Shown piece by piece: positions 33,601 to 42,319 of a stretch of 64,000 bases of DNA. This DNA is from a virus. The position numbers were made by a program, and so were the translations under genes. The notes beneath the pieces were generated by a model that saw only the letters and a program-made list of their open reading frames with translations, was not told the origin of the DNA and did not search any database. Each line of letters starts with the position of its first letter. The first letter of the stretch is position 1. Location: positions 1 through 64,000 of IMG/VR virus record IMGVR_UViG_3300043409_001462; one strand, given 5' to 3'.

Positions 33601-35057
33601 TTACACAAAACAAACGTTTTACTATGGCGGAAATTGGCGCTCTGGCAACTAGAGTTGATAATCTAGAATACTACACTTCGCTCAATCTTCTTGAACAAGC
33701 AACTAGTAGTTTACTTGTTAAAAATAGCAGTACTGGTTTAAATAGATTTAAAAACGGTATTTTAGTTGATCCTTTTGCTGGTCATGATATAGGTGATACT
33801 ATAGATCCAAACTATAATATAGCTATAGATCCTATAAATAAAGAACTTAGACCAAAATTTAATCAGCGTCAAGAAGTATTTTTTATAGATCCTGAGTTAA
33901 GCACTGGTGTTGTTAAACGTGGTGATCTTGTAATGCTTGATTATCAAGAAAAGCAGTACATTGCTCAAAATTATGCAAGTAAATACAGAAACTGTGTTGA
34001 AGGTAATATATATGTATTTAAGGGATCAATTAACCTATTTCCAAATTACTCAGCTTCACCATCATTAAAAGAAAATCCAGACGTTGTTAATAATTTAGAC
34101 TTGTCTCAAAACTGGATTAATTTACAAAAAGCTTGGGGTACTCAGTGGGGTAATTGGACTACAGTAAGTTCATCAACTACTCCTTCTATTGGCGAAAAAA
34201 CTGAAACTGGTTCGAAAACCGACAGTGTTGGTAACGTATTAAAATCCTATACACAAAGAACTAAAACTACTACTACAACTAAAGAAGAAGCATTAGGAAC
34301 AAAATTAAATGTTTCTGGATTCAATGATACAAAAATGAATCTTGGAACTTTCGTTCAAGATATAACTATTCAGCCTTATATCAACAGTTTGAAAGTTCAA
34401 TTTAATTGTTTTTCATTAAAACCTGGTGCGAGAGTTTATGCTTATTTTAATAACATAGCAGTTTCTGACTGGTGTAAACCAACTTATAGAAATTTTCATG
34501 AAGCAGCAGAAGGTGGATTAGAATCTACTAATAGTGAATTACCTTTAAACTATTCAAAATACGGCGATCCTTTAATTGTTAATAGTGATGGTTCTATATT
34601 TGGTATATTCTTAATACCACCAAATAAATTCCAGTCGACTGAATTACAATTTATGCTTTGTGATATTGATAATTTAACATTAGGCTCTAGTGCAATTTCA
34701 ACACAAGCTAGTGCTACTTTTTATGCTACAAATCTTTCTATAGCAAAAGGTTCTTCTATTTTAAATACAAGAGATGTTGTAGTAAGTAGTGAAGAAGTAA
34801 AAAGCGAAAGAGATGTATTAAGCAGTCCTTCAATAACTGATAATACTACATATGAATTAACACCTGGTCCTAAAGTAAATCCACCTGGTTCTAAACTACC
34901 AGTGACTATAGGTCATCTAGATGATAATATTATTACTGTTGGAGATGGTTGGAATAATTGGGACGGTGGTGGTTATTATTCAGAAGGCGGCGGTGGTGAT
35001 GGTGGTGGCGCAGGTGGTTGTGGTTGTGACTCTGATGATTCTAGTTGCGACGAATAA
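30681..35057 (+). CDS. giant DUF4815 virion protein
   Basis: A 1458-residue structural protein. The N-terminus (SRSPYYDDYSSGKNFYRVLY then RPGTAVQTRELNQMQTILQD, QIDKFGRHIFSEGSVVEGC) is typical of the DUF4815 family found beside baseplate genes in cyanophages. The centre is beta-rich. Residues about 960-1020 (PYPSLTSKKAKEVNRYDYAI, RVDNLEYYTSLNLLEQ) are also conserved. The last 35 residues are Gly-rich, then GCGCDSDDSSCDE, an unusual acidic cysteine tail. Probably a baseplate-periphery or fibre-anchor protein. Its stop lies within a late motif. Confidence 0.72.
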   Translation: MALQTDLSRSPYYDDYSSGKNFYRVLYRPGTAVQTRELNQMQTILQDQIDKFGRHIFSEGSVVEGCSFTFDNSYDYVKISDTYANGFAFTISDFQDKYAYNTNGLTALIINTVVGYSSQDPDLNTIYLKYLNVGTFANGSPQTTFANNETLVVSANSQTSNTSAIVGSVSVPTVTASTGRGYAFTTTAGVIFQKGFFINVPPQTLIVSKYSNNPDNISVGFNSVENIITPEADTSLLDNAAGAPNYAAPGAHRLQLVPTLFTAITSQVENEASFFSLVDFTDGVPTSINNTAEYAALGKQLAKRTFETNGNYIVSPFLLSAEEKAETDALYQDYVNLVSSPGIGYAEGFRVEFVNNARINLRKGLDISSIDGQVVSANYGNYISVNEYVGDFDTENVTLVEIHNVSKTAITSRGFLGIGYSSGTKIGTAYIKAVEYSSGIIGNQAAIYKLYLFNINMNAGQTFSNARSLIRYSASAVKAVADIVLTYSAAIANSVASIQQPKLDTLIFPLGQQAITSNGFSSTQYVYRNKNSAQIQTTGSMAVGLPTVVGSGTESFNVSGALSTSEINNFLVIPTASVSTTNKGGTVTVISGNSTVNKGSTTTYFSDDYRSGDFIKIGTNVYQIASIANSTQLILTTNSVASATNSVHSKSFVTGVPIDFSQPHRSITVVANSSATFSLGENLASTLQTTVYHDILRKNTVSIGKSIVKNALVKIDCSSHSANSTGPWCLGLPDIAGINGIYIGTDGVYSNSTTASDSSNLFTFIGGQTDNSYDLGFIKYKNIDTSLIDNTSTILVDLNVYTHNRSQGVGFFTANSYPVNDTPTSQQRTTSIYTQEIPTYTSTSGLVYDLRDCVDYRYFAANTANPTTTVGSATVNPSSTQTFNILPSGSYLPSVNSNWQSDVKHYLPRKDLVVVTTKGRLKIIEGVSKTIPRAPNNKPGGMPLGVVTIPPYPSLTSKKAKEVNRYDYAISASITQNKRFTMAEIGALATRVDNLEYYTSLNLLEQATSSLLVKNSSTGLNRFKNGILVDPFAGHDIGDTIDPNYNIAIDPINKELRPKFNQRQEVFFIDPELSTGVVKRGDLVMLDYQEKQYIAQNYASKYRNCVEGNIYVFKGSINLFPNYSASPSLKENPDVVNNLDLSQNWINLQKAWGTQWGNWTTVSSSTTPSIGEKTETGSKTDSVGNVLKSYTQRTKTTTTTKEEALGTKLNVSGFNDTKMNLGTFVQDITIQPYINSLKVQFNCFSLKPGARVYAYFNNIAVSDWCKPTYRNFHEAAEGGLESTNSELPLNYSKYGDPLIVNSDGSIFGIFLIPPNKFQSTELQFMLCDIDNLTLGSSAISTQASATFYATNLSIAKGSSILNTRDVVVSSEEVKSERDVLSSPSITDNTTYELTPGPKVNPPGSKLPVTIGHLDDNIITVGDGWNNWDGGGYYSEGGGGDGGGAGGCGCDSDDSSCDE

Positions 35058-35060
35058 ATA
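35053..35060 (+). promoter_or_regulatory. putative late promoter (AATAAATA)
   Basis: AATAAATA spans the TAA stop (35055-35057) of the DUF4815 gene, 26 nt before the next ATG. Confidence 0.5.
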
Positions 35061-35086
35061 AGATAGTAATCTAAAAAGGTAAAAAT

Positions 35087-37579
35087 ATGAAACCTATTGC
35101 ACAAACTTTTTATGTAAACGAACCAGAAAATGGTGTAGCTGGTGTTCATTTAACTAGCATCGAATTATTTTTTAAATCGAAAAGCCCAACTTTTGGCGTA
35201 CAAGTACAAATACGTACAACTGATAATGGTAATCCTACAAAAAATGCATTACCATTTGCCGACGTCCAATTACCTTCTTCTTCGGTAAACATAAGCGATG
35301 ATGCTAGTGTTTCTACTAAATTTATATTTAGATGTCCTATTTTTTTACAAGCAGCTACTTCGTATGCTATTGTAATTATACCACTTGGAAGCAATCCAGA
35401 TTATCAAATTTGGACTGCAGAATTAGCGCCTGGAACTGTCGATGTAACAACAAATACACCAATTAAAACAAATAATGACACTGGTACGCTGTTTCTTTCA
35501 TCAAATGATATTCAATTTACGTCAATACAAACAGAAGACATTAAGTTTGTATTGTATATTGCTGATTTTAAATCTACTTCAGGTCGTGCAGTATTTCATT
35601 CTGCAAATTCTGATTATGCTATTCTTAAAGAAAAAATTGGTAATTATATTCCTAGAGAAAAATTAGTTATTTCAAATAACTCTTATGATTTAGCTAGATT
35701 AACTGTGACTTCTAATACTGCTGCATTTATAAATGGAGAAGTTATTTTCCAAACTAATAGCACATCTGCTAATATTGCAACGGGTGTAGTGCATTCAGCT
35801 AACACAACTTCAATTAAAATTACTAACAGTGTCGGAACTTGGGTTACCAATCGTCAAGTTAAAGGATTATCTTCTAGTGCTAATGCTGTTATTTCAGCAG
35901 CATTTCAAAATGTAATAACAACCGAAGGTTCAAATAATATTACTGTTCCATTCAGTAACATTTTCTCTGCTGGACAAATGATTTATGTAGGTAATAATAA
36001 TAGATTAATAATGCAACCAGCTTTCGTAAATTCTGTTATCGATGTTGCAACTATAAAATTAAATAGTAACATAGTATTTTCAGAATCAGCTAGTTTATTT
36101 GGAAGAATTAGAGGTGATGGAAATCTTTATGCAGGGGCGCAAAGTGTATCTGATAATGATACTAATGATCGTTTTACTATTATTTTAGACAATATATCTG
36201 GTAATACTACAATGAATTTCGCTGATGCAAAAAATCAGTATTTAATTGGTACATCATCTGGAACTTCCGCTAGAGTTATTACAGTATATGATTCTGAATA
36301 TAATGCTATCGTTCCTCAATTCGCAGAGTCAATTCCAAACGATACTAATATTAATTGGTCTTTCAGTGGTGTAGCTGCTGATAATAGTAGAACTGTCGAT
36401 GCTTTTGAAACACCTTTGATAAACAATGTAGAAAAAGAATTGTATGATACTCCTAGAACATTGATGTCTAGAAGTAACGAATTAGCCAAGCTTTCTGGAA
36501 ATAGAAAAGGTAGTTTTTCTTCATCAGTATACGCTGATTTATTTACAGGCAATAATATGATTTCGCCAGTTATCGATGTTGGCGCTAAAGCAATGGTAAC
36601 TACTATTTCTAATGCTATTGTACCAGAAGAAAAATTAACTGGTTATCGTTTATTAATTGAAAATAATCCATTTAGTGTTGGTGATATCGTTAAACAACAA
36701 AATGCAAATTCTGTATTCAGTGGGGGAATCCCATACGTATATGGTGAAGGTAGAGTATTTAAAGCGGATGATACTCAAGTTCTTGTAACAAATGTTAATG
36801 GTTATTTTCAGAGCGCAAATAGTATTATGCTTTCTTCTGACACTAATACTAACGCTTTTGTTACAGATTCGAACTGGTTTAGAGAATCAGGCAATTTTAA
36901 TATTAGATATTCTTCTCGTTATATTTCTAAAAGCGTTATTCTTGCAGAAGGACAAGATGCAGAAGATATTAAAGTTTATCTTACTGCTTATCGTCCAGCT
37001 GGAACTGATTTCTTAGTTTATGGTAAATTTCAAAATGGAGAAGATCCAGATCCATTCAAGAATAAGAACTGGACGTTACTCAATCAAATATCTTCACCTT
37101 CATTACTAAGTAGTTTTGTAAATACTAACGATTTCGTAGAAATTGAATATGGTTTACCGAAGAGTTATCGCATAGCAAGAGATTCTTCGAATTGTAATAT
37201 CAACGATGAAACTATGAGAGTTAACGCTATAGCAGTTCAAAAAATTGATGTTGGTAGTTTTGTATATGTTGCAGATACTGCTTCTGATAAATTCTTCGTT
37301 GGAAAAGTTCGTAAAATCGTTAATACTAACTTAATTATGCTTACTGATTATCCTCCATTTTCTATTGCTAACGGTGAATTTGGAGTTATCAGAAACTTAG
37401 AAACAACTGCAGGAGCTTTTGTTTATACTGCGAATAATAACGTTATAAGATATGTTTCAGCTGATAAGGTTGTGTATGATACTTACAAAACTTTCGCTAT
37501 AAAAATTGTACCTATTTCTTCTTCAACAGCGATTGTTCCTAGAGCAAGAGATTTGAGAGCTATCGCGCTGCAGGTGTAA
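35087..37579 (+). CDS. large baseplate-periphery protein
   Basis: An 830-residue protein. The N-terminus (KPIAQTFYVNEPENGVAGVH then LTSIELFFKSKSPTFGVQVQ, IRTTDNGNPTKNALPFA) is conserved with partners of DUF4815 proteins in T4-like cyanophages. Residues about 200-280 carry the module GEVIFQTNSTSANIATGVVH with IKITNSVGTWVTNRQVKG that also occurs in the gp8-like protein. The C-terminal 200 residues are beta-rich (IRYSSRYISKSVILAEGQDA). Probably bridges baseplate and fibres. Function inferred from position. Confidence 0.65.
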   Translation: MKPIAQTFYVNEPENGVAGVHLTSIELFFKSKSPTFGVQVQIRTTDNGNPTKNALPFADVQLPSSSVNISDDASVSTKFIFRCPIFLQAATSYAIVIIPLGSNPDYQIWTAELAPGTVDVTTNTPIKTNNDTGTLFLSSNDIQFTSIQTEDIKFVLYIADFKSTSGRAVFHSANSDYAILKEKIGNYIPREKLVISNNSYDLARLTVTSNTAAFINGEVIFQTNSTSANIATGVVHSANTTSIKITNSVGTWVTNRQVKGLSSSANAVISAAFQNVITTEGSNNITVPFSNIFSAGQMIYVGNNNRLIMQPAFVNSVIDVATIKLNSNIVFSESASLFGRIRGDGNLYAGAQSVSDNDTNDRFTIILDNISGNTTMNFADAKNQYLIGTSSGTSARVITVYDSEYNAIVPQFAESIPNDTNINWSFSGVAADNSRTVDAFETPLINNVEKELYDTPRTLMSRSNELAKLSGNRKGSFSSSVYADLFTGNNMISPVIDVGAKAMVTTISNAIVPEEKLTGYRLLIENNPFSVGDIVKQQNANSVFSGGIPYVYGEGRVFKADDTQVLVTNVNGYFQSANSIMLSSDTNTNAFVTDSNWFRESGNFNIRYSSRYISKSVILAEGQDAEDIKVYLTAYRPAGTDFLVYGKFQNGEDPDPFKNKNWTLLNQISSPSLLSSFVNTNDFVEIEYGLPKSYRIARDSSNCNINDETMRVNAIAVQKIDVGSFVYVADTASDKFFVGKVRKIVNTNLIMLTDYPPFSIANGEFGVIRNLETTAGAFVYTANNNVIRYVSADKVVYDTYKTFAIKIVPISSSTAIVPRARDLRAIALQV

Positions 37580-37583
37580 GAAA

Positions 37584-37799
37584 ATGGTTGAGTATATCAA
37601 AGTTCAAGATCATAAAAATTTACTGAGACAAAAAAACAGTAAAGGTATAATAAATTGCGACTTGGACGAACTTAATAAATACAAATTAGAACGTGAGTAT
37701 AAAACAAAAATAGCTAGGGTTGTTAAAGAGCATGACGAAATGAAAAACGACCTAAACGAGATTAAAGAAATGTTAAAAACTCTGTTAGGAAAAAGATAA
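37584..37799 (+). CDS. small coiled-coil protein
   Basis: A 71-residue highly charged protein (MVEYIKVQDHKNLLRQKNSK...) with a helical Lys/Glu-rich C-terminal half (EHDEMKNDLNEIKEMLKTLL) likely to form a coiled coil. Similar small genes sit beside fibre genes in T4-like cyanophages. Four bases after the previous stop. Perhaps a fibre-assembly helper; not shown. Confidence 0.6.
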   Translation: MVEYIKVQDHKNLLRQKNSKGIINCDLDELNKYKLEREYKTKIARVVKEHDEMKNDLNEIKEMLKTLLGKR

Positions 37800-37802
37800 T
37801 AA

Positions 37803-40800
37803 ATGGCCATTCAAATTTCGCAAATTGCAATTTCTCAATCTTTTGGTGTCGTTATTCAAAGAATAAACGACATGGCAGATTCTTTTACCGCTAACGTTGT
37901 TACGACTGGAGCATTAGCTGGTGGTGCTTACACTACTGGCAATGCATATGTCAATGGTATGTTCGGTTCAAATGTGCTCTATACAACTACTCTTGCTGGT
38001 GGTAATATTTCTACCAATACAGCGTTATTGATTGCATCAAATACATATGTAAACAACTATCTCAGTGTTGGTAATACTACTATCAATGCAGCTTTTGGAT
38101 ATGTAACAGCAACTCAGTCTATTGCTTCTTTTTACGCAAGTACCAATTCATATATTCAAACAACTACTACTAACGTAAACACAGGACCATCTGCTTCTGC
38201 GGATTGGACTGCGTATAATGACATAGAAAATGGATCTGTATTCATTGATATGGGTGTTTTGAGTAGTACTTGGTCTAATACACAATGGACTATCGGCGGA
38301 GCAAACGACGGTTATCTTTATACTGGTGGTGGAAATCTTTCTGTTGGTACTAACTCTGAAAACAAGTATATTAATTTCTTTACTGGTGGTGGATTTACCG
38401 AAAACGAAAGAATGAGAATTACTGGCAGTGGTAATGTTGGTATCAAAAATACTAATCCAGACGCTACTCTTGCTGTTACAGGTACAGCTAACGTTTCTGC
38501 TAACGTTAGAATCGGCGGTTATACTACTGTCGCTAACAGCTTCAGCGTCAGCACGATAGATTCAAATTTAACTCCTAACACAAACAATACTCGAAGCTTA
38601 GGCAACTCAACTAATCGTTGGGCTTCGCTTTATGTTTCTGGTTCTACAATATACCTAGGAACAGTATCGCTTTTTGATAGTTCTGGTAGCCTTCAAACTT
38701 CTGGCGGGGCTGTCGTTAATGGAGCTCTATCAGTAAACAGTTCTATTACTGGAGCAAATACTATTTCTGTAACAGGCAATGCTACTTTTAGTAATACAAT
38801 AATTGTGACAGGTAATTCTACATTTGGTAATACAATCGCTGTTACTGGTAATGCTACTTTTAGTAATTCTGTAGCGGTTACTGGAGCTGTCGCTCTTGCT
38901 AATACAATTACTGTTACTGGAGCTACTACACTTTCGAATACTATCGCAGTTACTGGTGCTACTACTTTAAGTAATACTATCACTGTAACAGGCGCTGCTA
39001 CATTCAGTAATTCTTCCGCTTACACTGGTCCAGCTTCTTTCAGTAATACTATCACAGCTGTAGGAAATGTTACTTTCGGTAATACTTTCTTTGTAAATGG
39101 AGCTGTTACAGTTAATAGTTCTATGAATGTAGTAAGTAATGTACAGTTTGCAAATACTCTTTCGGTTACAGGTAATGTTTCCTTTGCTAATTTAATTATT
39201 GTTACTGGTGCAGCAACTCTATCTAATACTATATCCGTTACTGGCGCTGCTACTCTAAGCAATAGTATAGCTATCACAGGCGCTGCTACACTTTCAAATA
39301 CTATCTCTGTAACTGGAGCAGCAACGTTCAGTAATTCTTCAGCTCATACTGGAGCTGCTACATTCGGTAACACAGTAGCAATTGAAGGAGCGGTAACAGT
39401 AAACAATAGTATTACTGCAAATAGTTCTCTTTCAGTTAATGGCGCTGTGATTGTTTCTAATAATAATTTAAGTATCGCAACAAGTAGCGGTTCTTCTATT
39501 AGCGTAGGAGATGGCGCTGTTAATACTGTAATTAATTCTTCTTCTATTACAGTAACAAACATAGTTGGAACTAACATCGCTGGTTTGATTACTACTATCA
39601 GTCAACCAAGAATTACTGCAAACAATGCATTGTTCTTGAATGGTAATAGTGCAGCAACTCTAAGATCTTATACTGATACAGCTTATACTAATGCTACTTC
39701 ATATGCTGATACAGCAGCTGCTACTGCATATGCTAATTCTCTTGTATACGCTGCATCTGCTTCTCAATCATCTTATCTTAATGCACAATCAGATCTCCAG
39801 GCTGCTGTTGCTGCTTTAAACGCAGGTATTACTTCTGGTTCTTCAAACGCCCATAATTTAATTACTGGTACAGTGCCTTCAGGAAGACTTACTGGTTCTT
39901 ATACTGGTGTTACAGCTGTTGGTACGCTACCAACATTATCTGCTAATGTTATTACTTCAAACAGTATAAATGTCGCAAACTCAGTTAGTATCGGTAACAG
40001 TGTTATTGTGACAGGTAATGCAAACGTTGGAGGAGACCTTCGCGTAATAGGTAACATGTTTATTAGTGGCACTCTTGCTGCTTCTCAATCAGCTGCTGGT
40101 GATATTATCCCAACAAGTAATGGTGTTAACCTTGGTAGCGTTACGAAAAGATTTAACGTATATGCTATGACTGGTAATTTCGCTGAACCAGTAACAGTTT
40201 CTAATAGTGTTACATTTGGTAATACTTACCCAGAATCAAATGGGCGTTTGTTCGGTAATAATACATTACGTTGGACTATTTCTGCTAATACTATCGATTG
40301 CGGTAATGGTACATTTACAAATGCTTCTTTCGCTAACGTTACTGTATCATCAAATTCATCACTAAACGTCGCTACAGTAAATACAGTATTCATTACTGGT
40401 GTTAGCTCTCATACTGGTAACAGTTCTTTCGCTTCAAATACTTCATTCGATGCAAATGCTACTTTCTCTGGTGTTGTTTCTGTAAGTAATAACGTTACTA
40501 TAACAGGTAATACTAGCGTTTCAAATTTCTTATCCGTGAATGGAATTTCTTACGGATATTCTACGAAATATAATGTAACAACGACAGCTCTGCAAACTGC
40601 AGATAATTTCAGTGCTACATCATATAGATCCGCTGAATATATCGTTCAAATGACTGATTCAACTAACTATCAGGTAAGTAAACTACTAGTTCTTCATGAC
40701 GGAACTACAGCTTACGTAACTGAATATGCTCAGTTGTATAATAATAGTCTTTTAGGTACATTCAGCGCTGATATTAACAGCGGTAACGTCAGACTGCGTG

Positions 40801-40859
40801 TAACCCCAACAACAGGTACAGTTGTTGTTACATTAACTAGAACTAGTTTGGTGGTATAA
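37803..40859 (+). CDS. long tail fibre with 12-residue beta repeats
   Basis: A 1018-residue fibre protein. The N-terminus (IQISQIAISQSFGVVIQRIN) probably anchors to the baseplate. Residues about 323-538 are 18 tandem 12-residue repeats of the type VTGAATLSNTIS, fitting a trimeric beta-helix shaft. Further Asn/Ser/Thr-rich repeats follow. An Ala-rich helical stretch (SYADTAAATAYANSLVYAAS) interrupts the shaft near residue 640. The C-terminal 120 residues (ATSYRSAEYIVQMTDSTNYQ) look like a globular tip. First gene of the fibre cluster. Confidence 0.75.
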   Translation: MAIQISQIAISQSFGVVIQRINDMADSFTANVVTTGALAGGAYTTGNAYVNGMFGSNVLYTTTLAGGNISTNTALLIASNTYVNNYLSVGNTTINAAFGYVTATQSIASFYASTNSYIQTTTTNVNTGPSASADWTAYNDIENGSVFIDMGVLSSTWSNTQWTIGGANDGYLYTGGGNLSVGTNSENKYINFFTGGGFTENERMRITGSGNVGIKNTNPDATLAVTGTANVSANVRIGGYTTVANSFSVSTIDSNLTPNTNNTRSLGNSTNRWASLYVSGSTIYLGTVSLFDSSGSLQTSGGAVVNGALSVNSSITGANTISVTGNATFSNTIIVTGNSTFGNTIAVTGNATFSNSVAVTGAVALANTITVTGATTLSNTIAVTGATTLSNTITVTGAATFSNSSAYTGPASFSNTITAVGNVTFGNTFFVNGAVTVNSSMNVVSNVQFANTLSVTGNVSFANLIIVTGAATLSNTISVTGAATLSNSIAITGAATLSNTISVTGAATFSNSSAHTGAATFGNTVAIEGAVTVNNSITANSSLSVNGAVIVSNNNLSIATSSGSSISVGDGAVNTVINSSSITVTNIVGTNIAGLITTISQPRITANNALFLNGNSAATLRSYTDTAYTNATSYADTAAATAYANSLVYAASASQSSYLNAQSDLQAAVAALNAGITSGSSNAHNLITGTVPSGRLTGSYTGVTAVGTLPTLSANVITSNSINVANSVSIGNSVIVTGNANVGGDLRVIGNMFISGTLAASQSAAGDIIPTSNGVNLGSVTKRFNVYAMTGNFAEPVTVSNSVTFGNTYPESNGRLFGNNTLRWTISANTIDCGNGTFTNASFANVTVSSNSSLNVATVNTVFITGVSSHTGNSSFASNTSFDANATFSGVVSVSNNVTITGNTSVSNFLSVNGISYGYSTKYNVTTTALQTADNFSATSYRSAEYIVQMTDSTNYQVSKLLVLHDGTTAYVTEYAQLYNNSLLGTFSADINSGNVRLRVTPTTGTVVVTLTRTSLVV
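38769..39416 (+). repeat. 18 tandem 36-bp coding repeats
   Basis: In-frame units of 36 bp encode variants of VTG-x-x-T-L/F-S-N-T-I-x. The DNA copies are diverged but closely related, so unequal recombination could change shaft length. This is a coding repeat, not a CRISPR array. Confidence 0.85.
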
Positions 40860-40860
40860 A

Positions 40861-41190
40861 ATGGCATCAAAAGCTAACTTAGTAATAGATCAAGGCGCTA
40901 CATTTTCTACTGATTTGTATTTGACAGATACAGATGGTGCACCATTATTATTGAATGGTTATACAGCAGATTCTCAGATGAGAAAATGGTATACTTCTTC
41001 TAATTCTTCGGCTGTTTTTACGACCTTTGTTAATGTAGAATCTTCGTTTATAACTCTAAGCTTGGCGGCTAATTCGACAGGCGCTTTGACTGCTGGTAGA
41101 TATGTTTATGATGTAGAAATATCTGATGGTAATACTGTGTCGAGAGTTGTGGAAGGAATTGTTACAGTAACACCTCAAGTAACGAGATAA
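40861..41190 (+). CDS. small beta-sandwich virion protein
   Basis: A 109-residue protein (ASKANLVIDQGATFSTDLYL then TDTDGAPLLLNGYTADSQMR, ending EGIVTVTPQVTR). Its strands suggest an Ig-like or BppU-like sandwich; I recall similar 'IDQG-T-F' proteins next to fibre genes in marine phages. Starts one base after the fibre stop. Probably a fibre connector or decoration protein. Confidence 0.6.
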   Translation: MASKANLVIDQGATFSTDLYLTDTDGAPLLLNGYTADSQMRKWYTSSNSSAVFTTFVNVESSFITLSLAANSTGALTAGRYVYDVEISDGNTVSRVVEGIVTVTPQVTR

Positions 41191-41193
41191 CAA

Positions 41194-41535
41194 ATGGTTA
41201 ACGTAGCAGTACTAAACAAAATTCAAAGTATTAGAGTAAACACTAGTATTGATAAAATGAAATCTACTAATGTAGTAGTTGCAAATAAAAGAAACGTTCA
41301 AGTTTCTGCAAATGCTACAATGGGCGTAATAGATTCTACTACTCCTGTAACCATAATAAATACTCCTACGTTAATTTCTATGGGTGCTACAAGATTAAGC
41401 CAGCTCGAAGATGTTAACACAAGTAACAAAGTACAAGGTGCTACACTTGTTTACGAATCTGGTAATAATACTTACGTTGTGACACAGCTTGATATGCAAT
41501 ATATTACAGGAGGATTACAGGGAGGTACTTTTTAG
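41194..41535 (+). CDS. small fibre-associated protein
   Basis: A 113-residue protein (MVNVAVLNKIQSIRVNTSID...) whose C-terminal half has RLSQLEDVNTSNKVQGATLV then YESGNNTYVV, a segment widespread in phage fibre proteins. It ends in GGLQGGTF, related to the GG-x-F ends of neighbouring fibres. Likely part of a fibre joint. Confidence 0.6.
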   Translation: MVNVAVLNKIQSIRVNTSIDKMKSTNVVVANKRNVQVSANATMGVIDSTTPVTIINTPTLISMGATRLSQLEDVNTSNKVQGATLVYESGNNTYVVTQLDMQYITGGLQGGTF

Positions 41536-41536
41536 A

Positions 41537-41544
41537 TATAAATA
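41537..41544 (+). promoter_or_regulatory. late promoter (TATAAATA)
   Basis: A perfect TATAAATA one base after the preceding TAG stop and 21 nt before the next ATG. Confidence 0.6.
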
Positions 41545-41565
41545 TTAGAAAAAGAGCTTTAAAAT

Positions 41566-42318
41566 ATGGCTTATAGACCAATTCAAATAAAGTATTCGGT
41601 ATCGAATGCGGTTGTACCTACCTTAATTCCTGGCGAACTTGCGTTCACACAAGCTGGGAATAATTTTTTTATTGGTGCACCTGATGGCGTTTCGGGTAAT
41701 ATACGTATTGGACATAAGTTTCATGATGGTGTGCTTACCGCCAACGAAGCTTTAGTTGCCAACTCTTCTGGTGGTATAGATAGATTATACGCCGCAGCTG
41801 GTGATATTTACTCTATTAATTCTTATTCTATTACTACTAATAGTCTTTCAACTGGAAGTCTTTCAGTAACTCAATTAAACAGTTCGAATATAAGCATTAC
41901 AACCATGTTGGCCAACAGTTCTTCTGGCGAACCTGGATATGTTCTTACTTCTGCTGGCGTTAATGGAAATGTATACTGGAAGCAAATAACCGAAGGAAGT
42001 GCGACGTCTAATACTTATTACGTAACCAGTAATATGTATGATTTTAGAGCGTATAACATGGGGTTTATGAATATAGCACCAAATCAAAATGCCGAAACTC
42101 TTGGATTTAGAACTGAAATAACAATACCATATGGTTCTATTTGGCTTCTTGCTAAAAACACAACAGACCAGCCACCTGTTTCAATATCTTCTCCTGGTAC
42201 TACTATAACACCGATGATGTGGATTTCAGTCGATAAAAGTGGAACTTATGATCCTGATACTAATCCAAACGGTAAAGATTATTGGTTTAACATAACACCA
42301 CCACCGTCGGGAGCATAG
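41566..42318 (+). CDS. short tail fibre protein
   Basis: A 250-residue protein. The N-terminus has the fibre head motif IQIKYSVSNAVVPTLIPGEL then AFTQAGNNFFIGAPDG, which recurs in three other genes of the cluster. The middle has GEPGYVLTSAGVNGNVYWKQ, a joint motif of the 'GQVL-S-G-x-x-YW' type. The C-terminal 110 residues (NMYDFRAYNMGFMNIAPNQN) appear globular. Two bases separate it from the next gene. Confidence 0.65.
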   Translation: MAYRPIQIKYSVSNAVVPTLIPGELAFTQAGNNFFIGAPDGVSGNIRIGHKFHDGVLTANEALVANSSGGIDRLYAAAGDIYSINSYSITTNSLSTGSLSVTQLNSSNISITTMLANSSSGEPGYVLTSAGVNGNVYWKQITEGSATSNTYYVTSNMYDFRAYNMGFMNIAPNQNAETLGFRTEITIPYGSIWLLAKNTTDQPPVSISSPGTTITPMMWISVDKSGTYDPDTNPNGKDYWFNITPPPSGA

Positions 42319-42319
42319 A

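Noticed and set aside
37674-37681. AATAAATA inside the small coiled-coil gene as a late promoter for the 37803 fibre
   Set aside because: It lies within coding sequence, over 100 nt upstream, in AT-rich DNA where the motif is expected by chance. It may still be used, but is not supported.
38769-39416. CRISPR-like array
   Set aside because: The 36-bp units are contiguous without spacers, diverge from each other and remain in frame inside a fibre gene.
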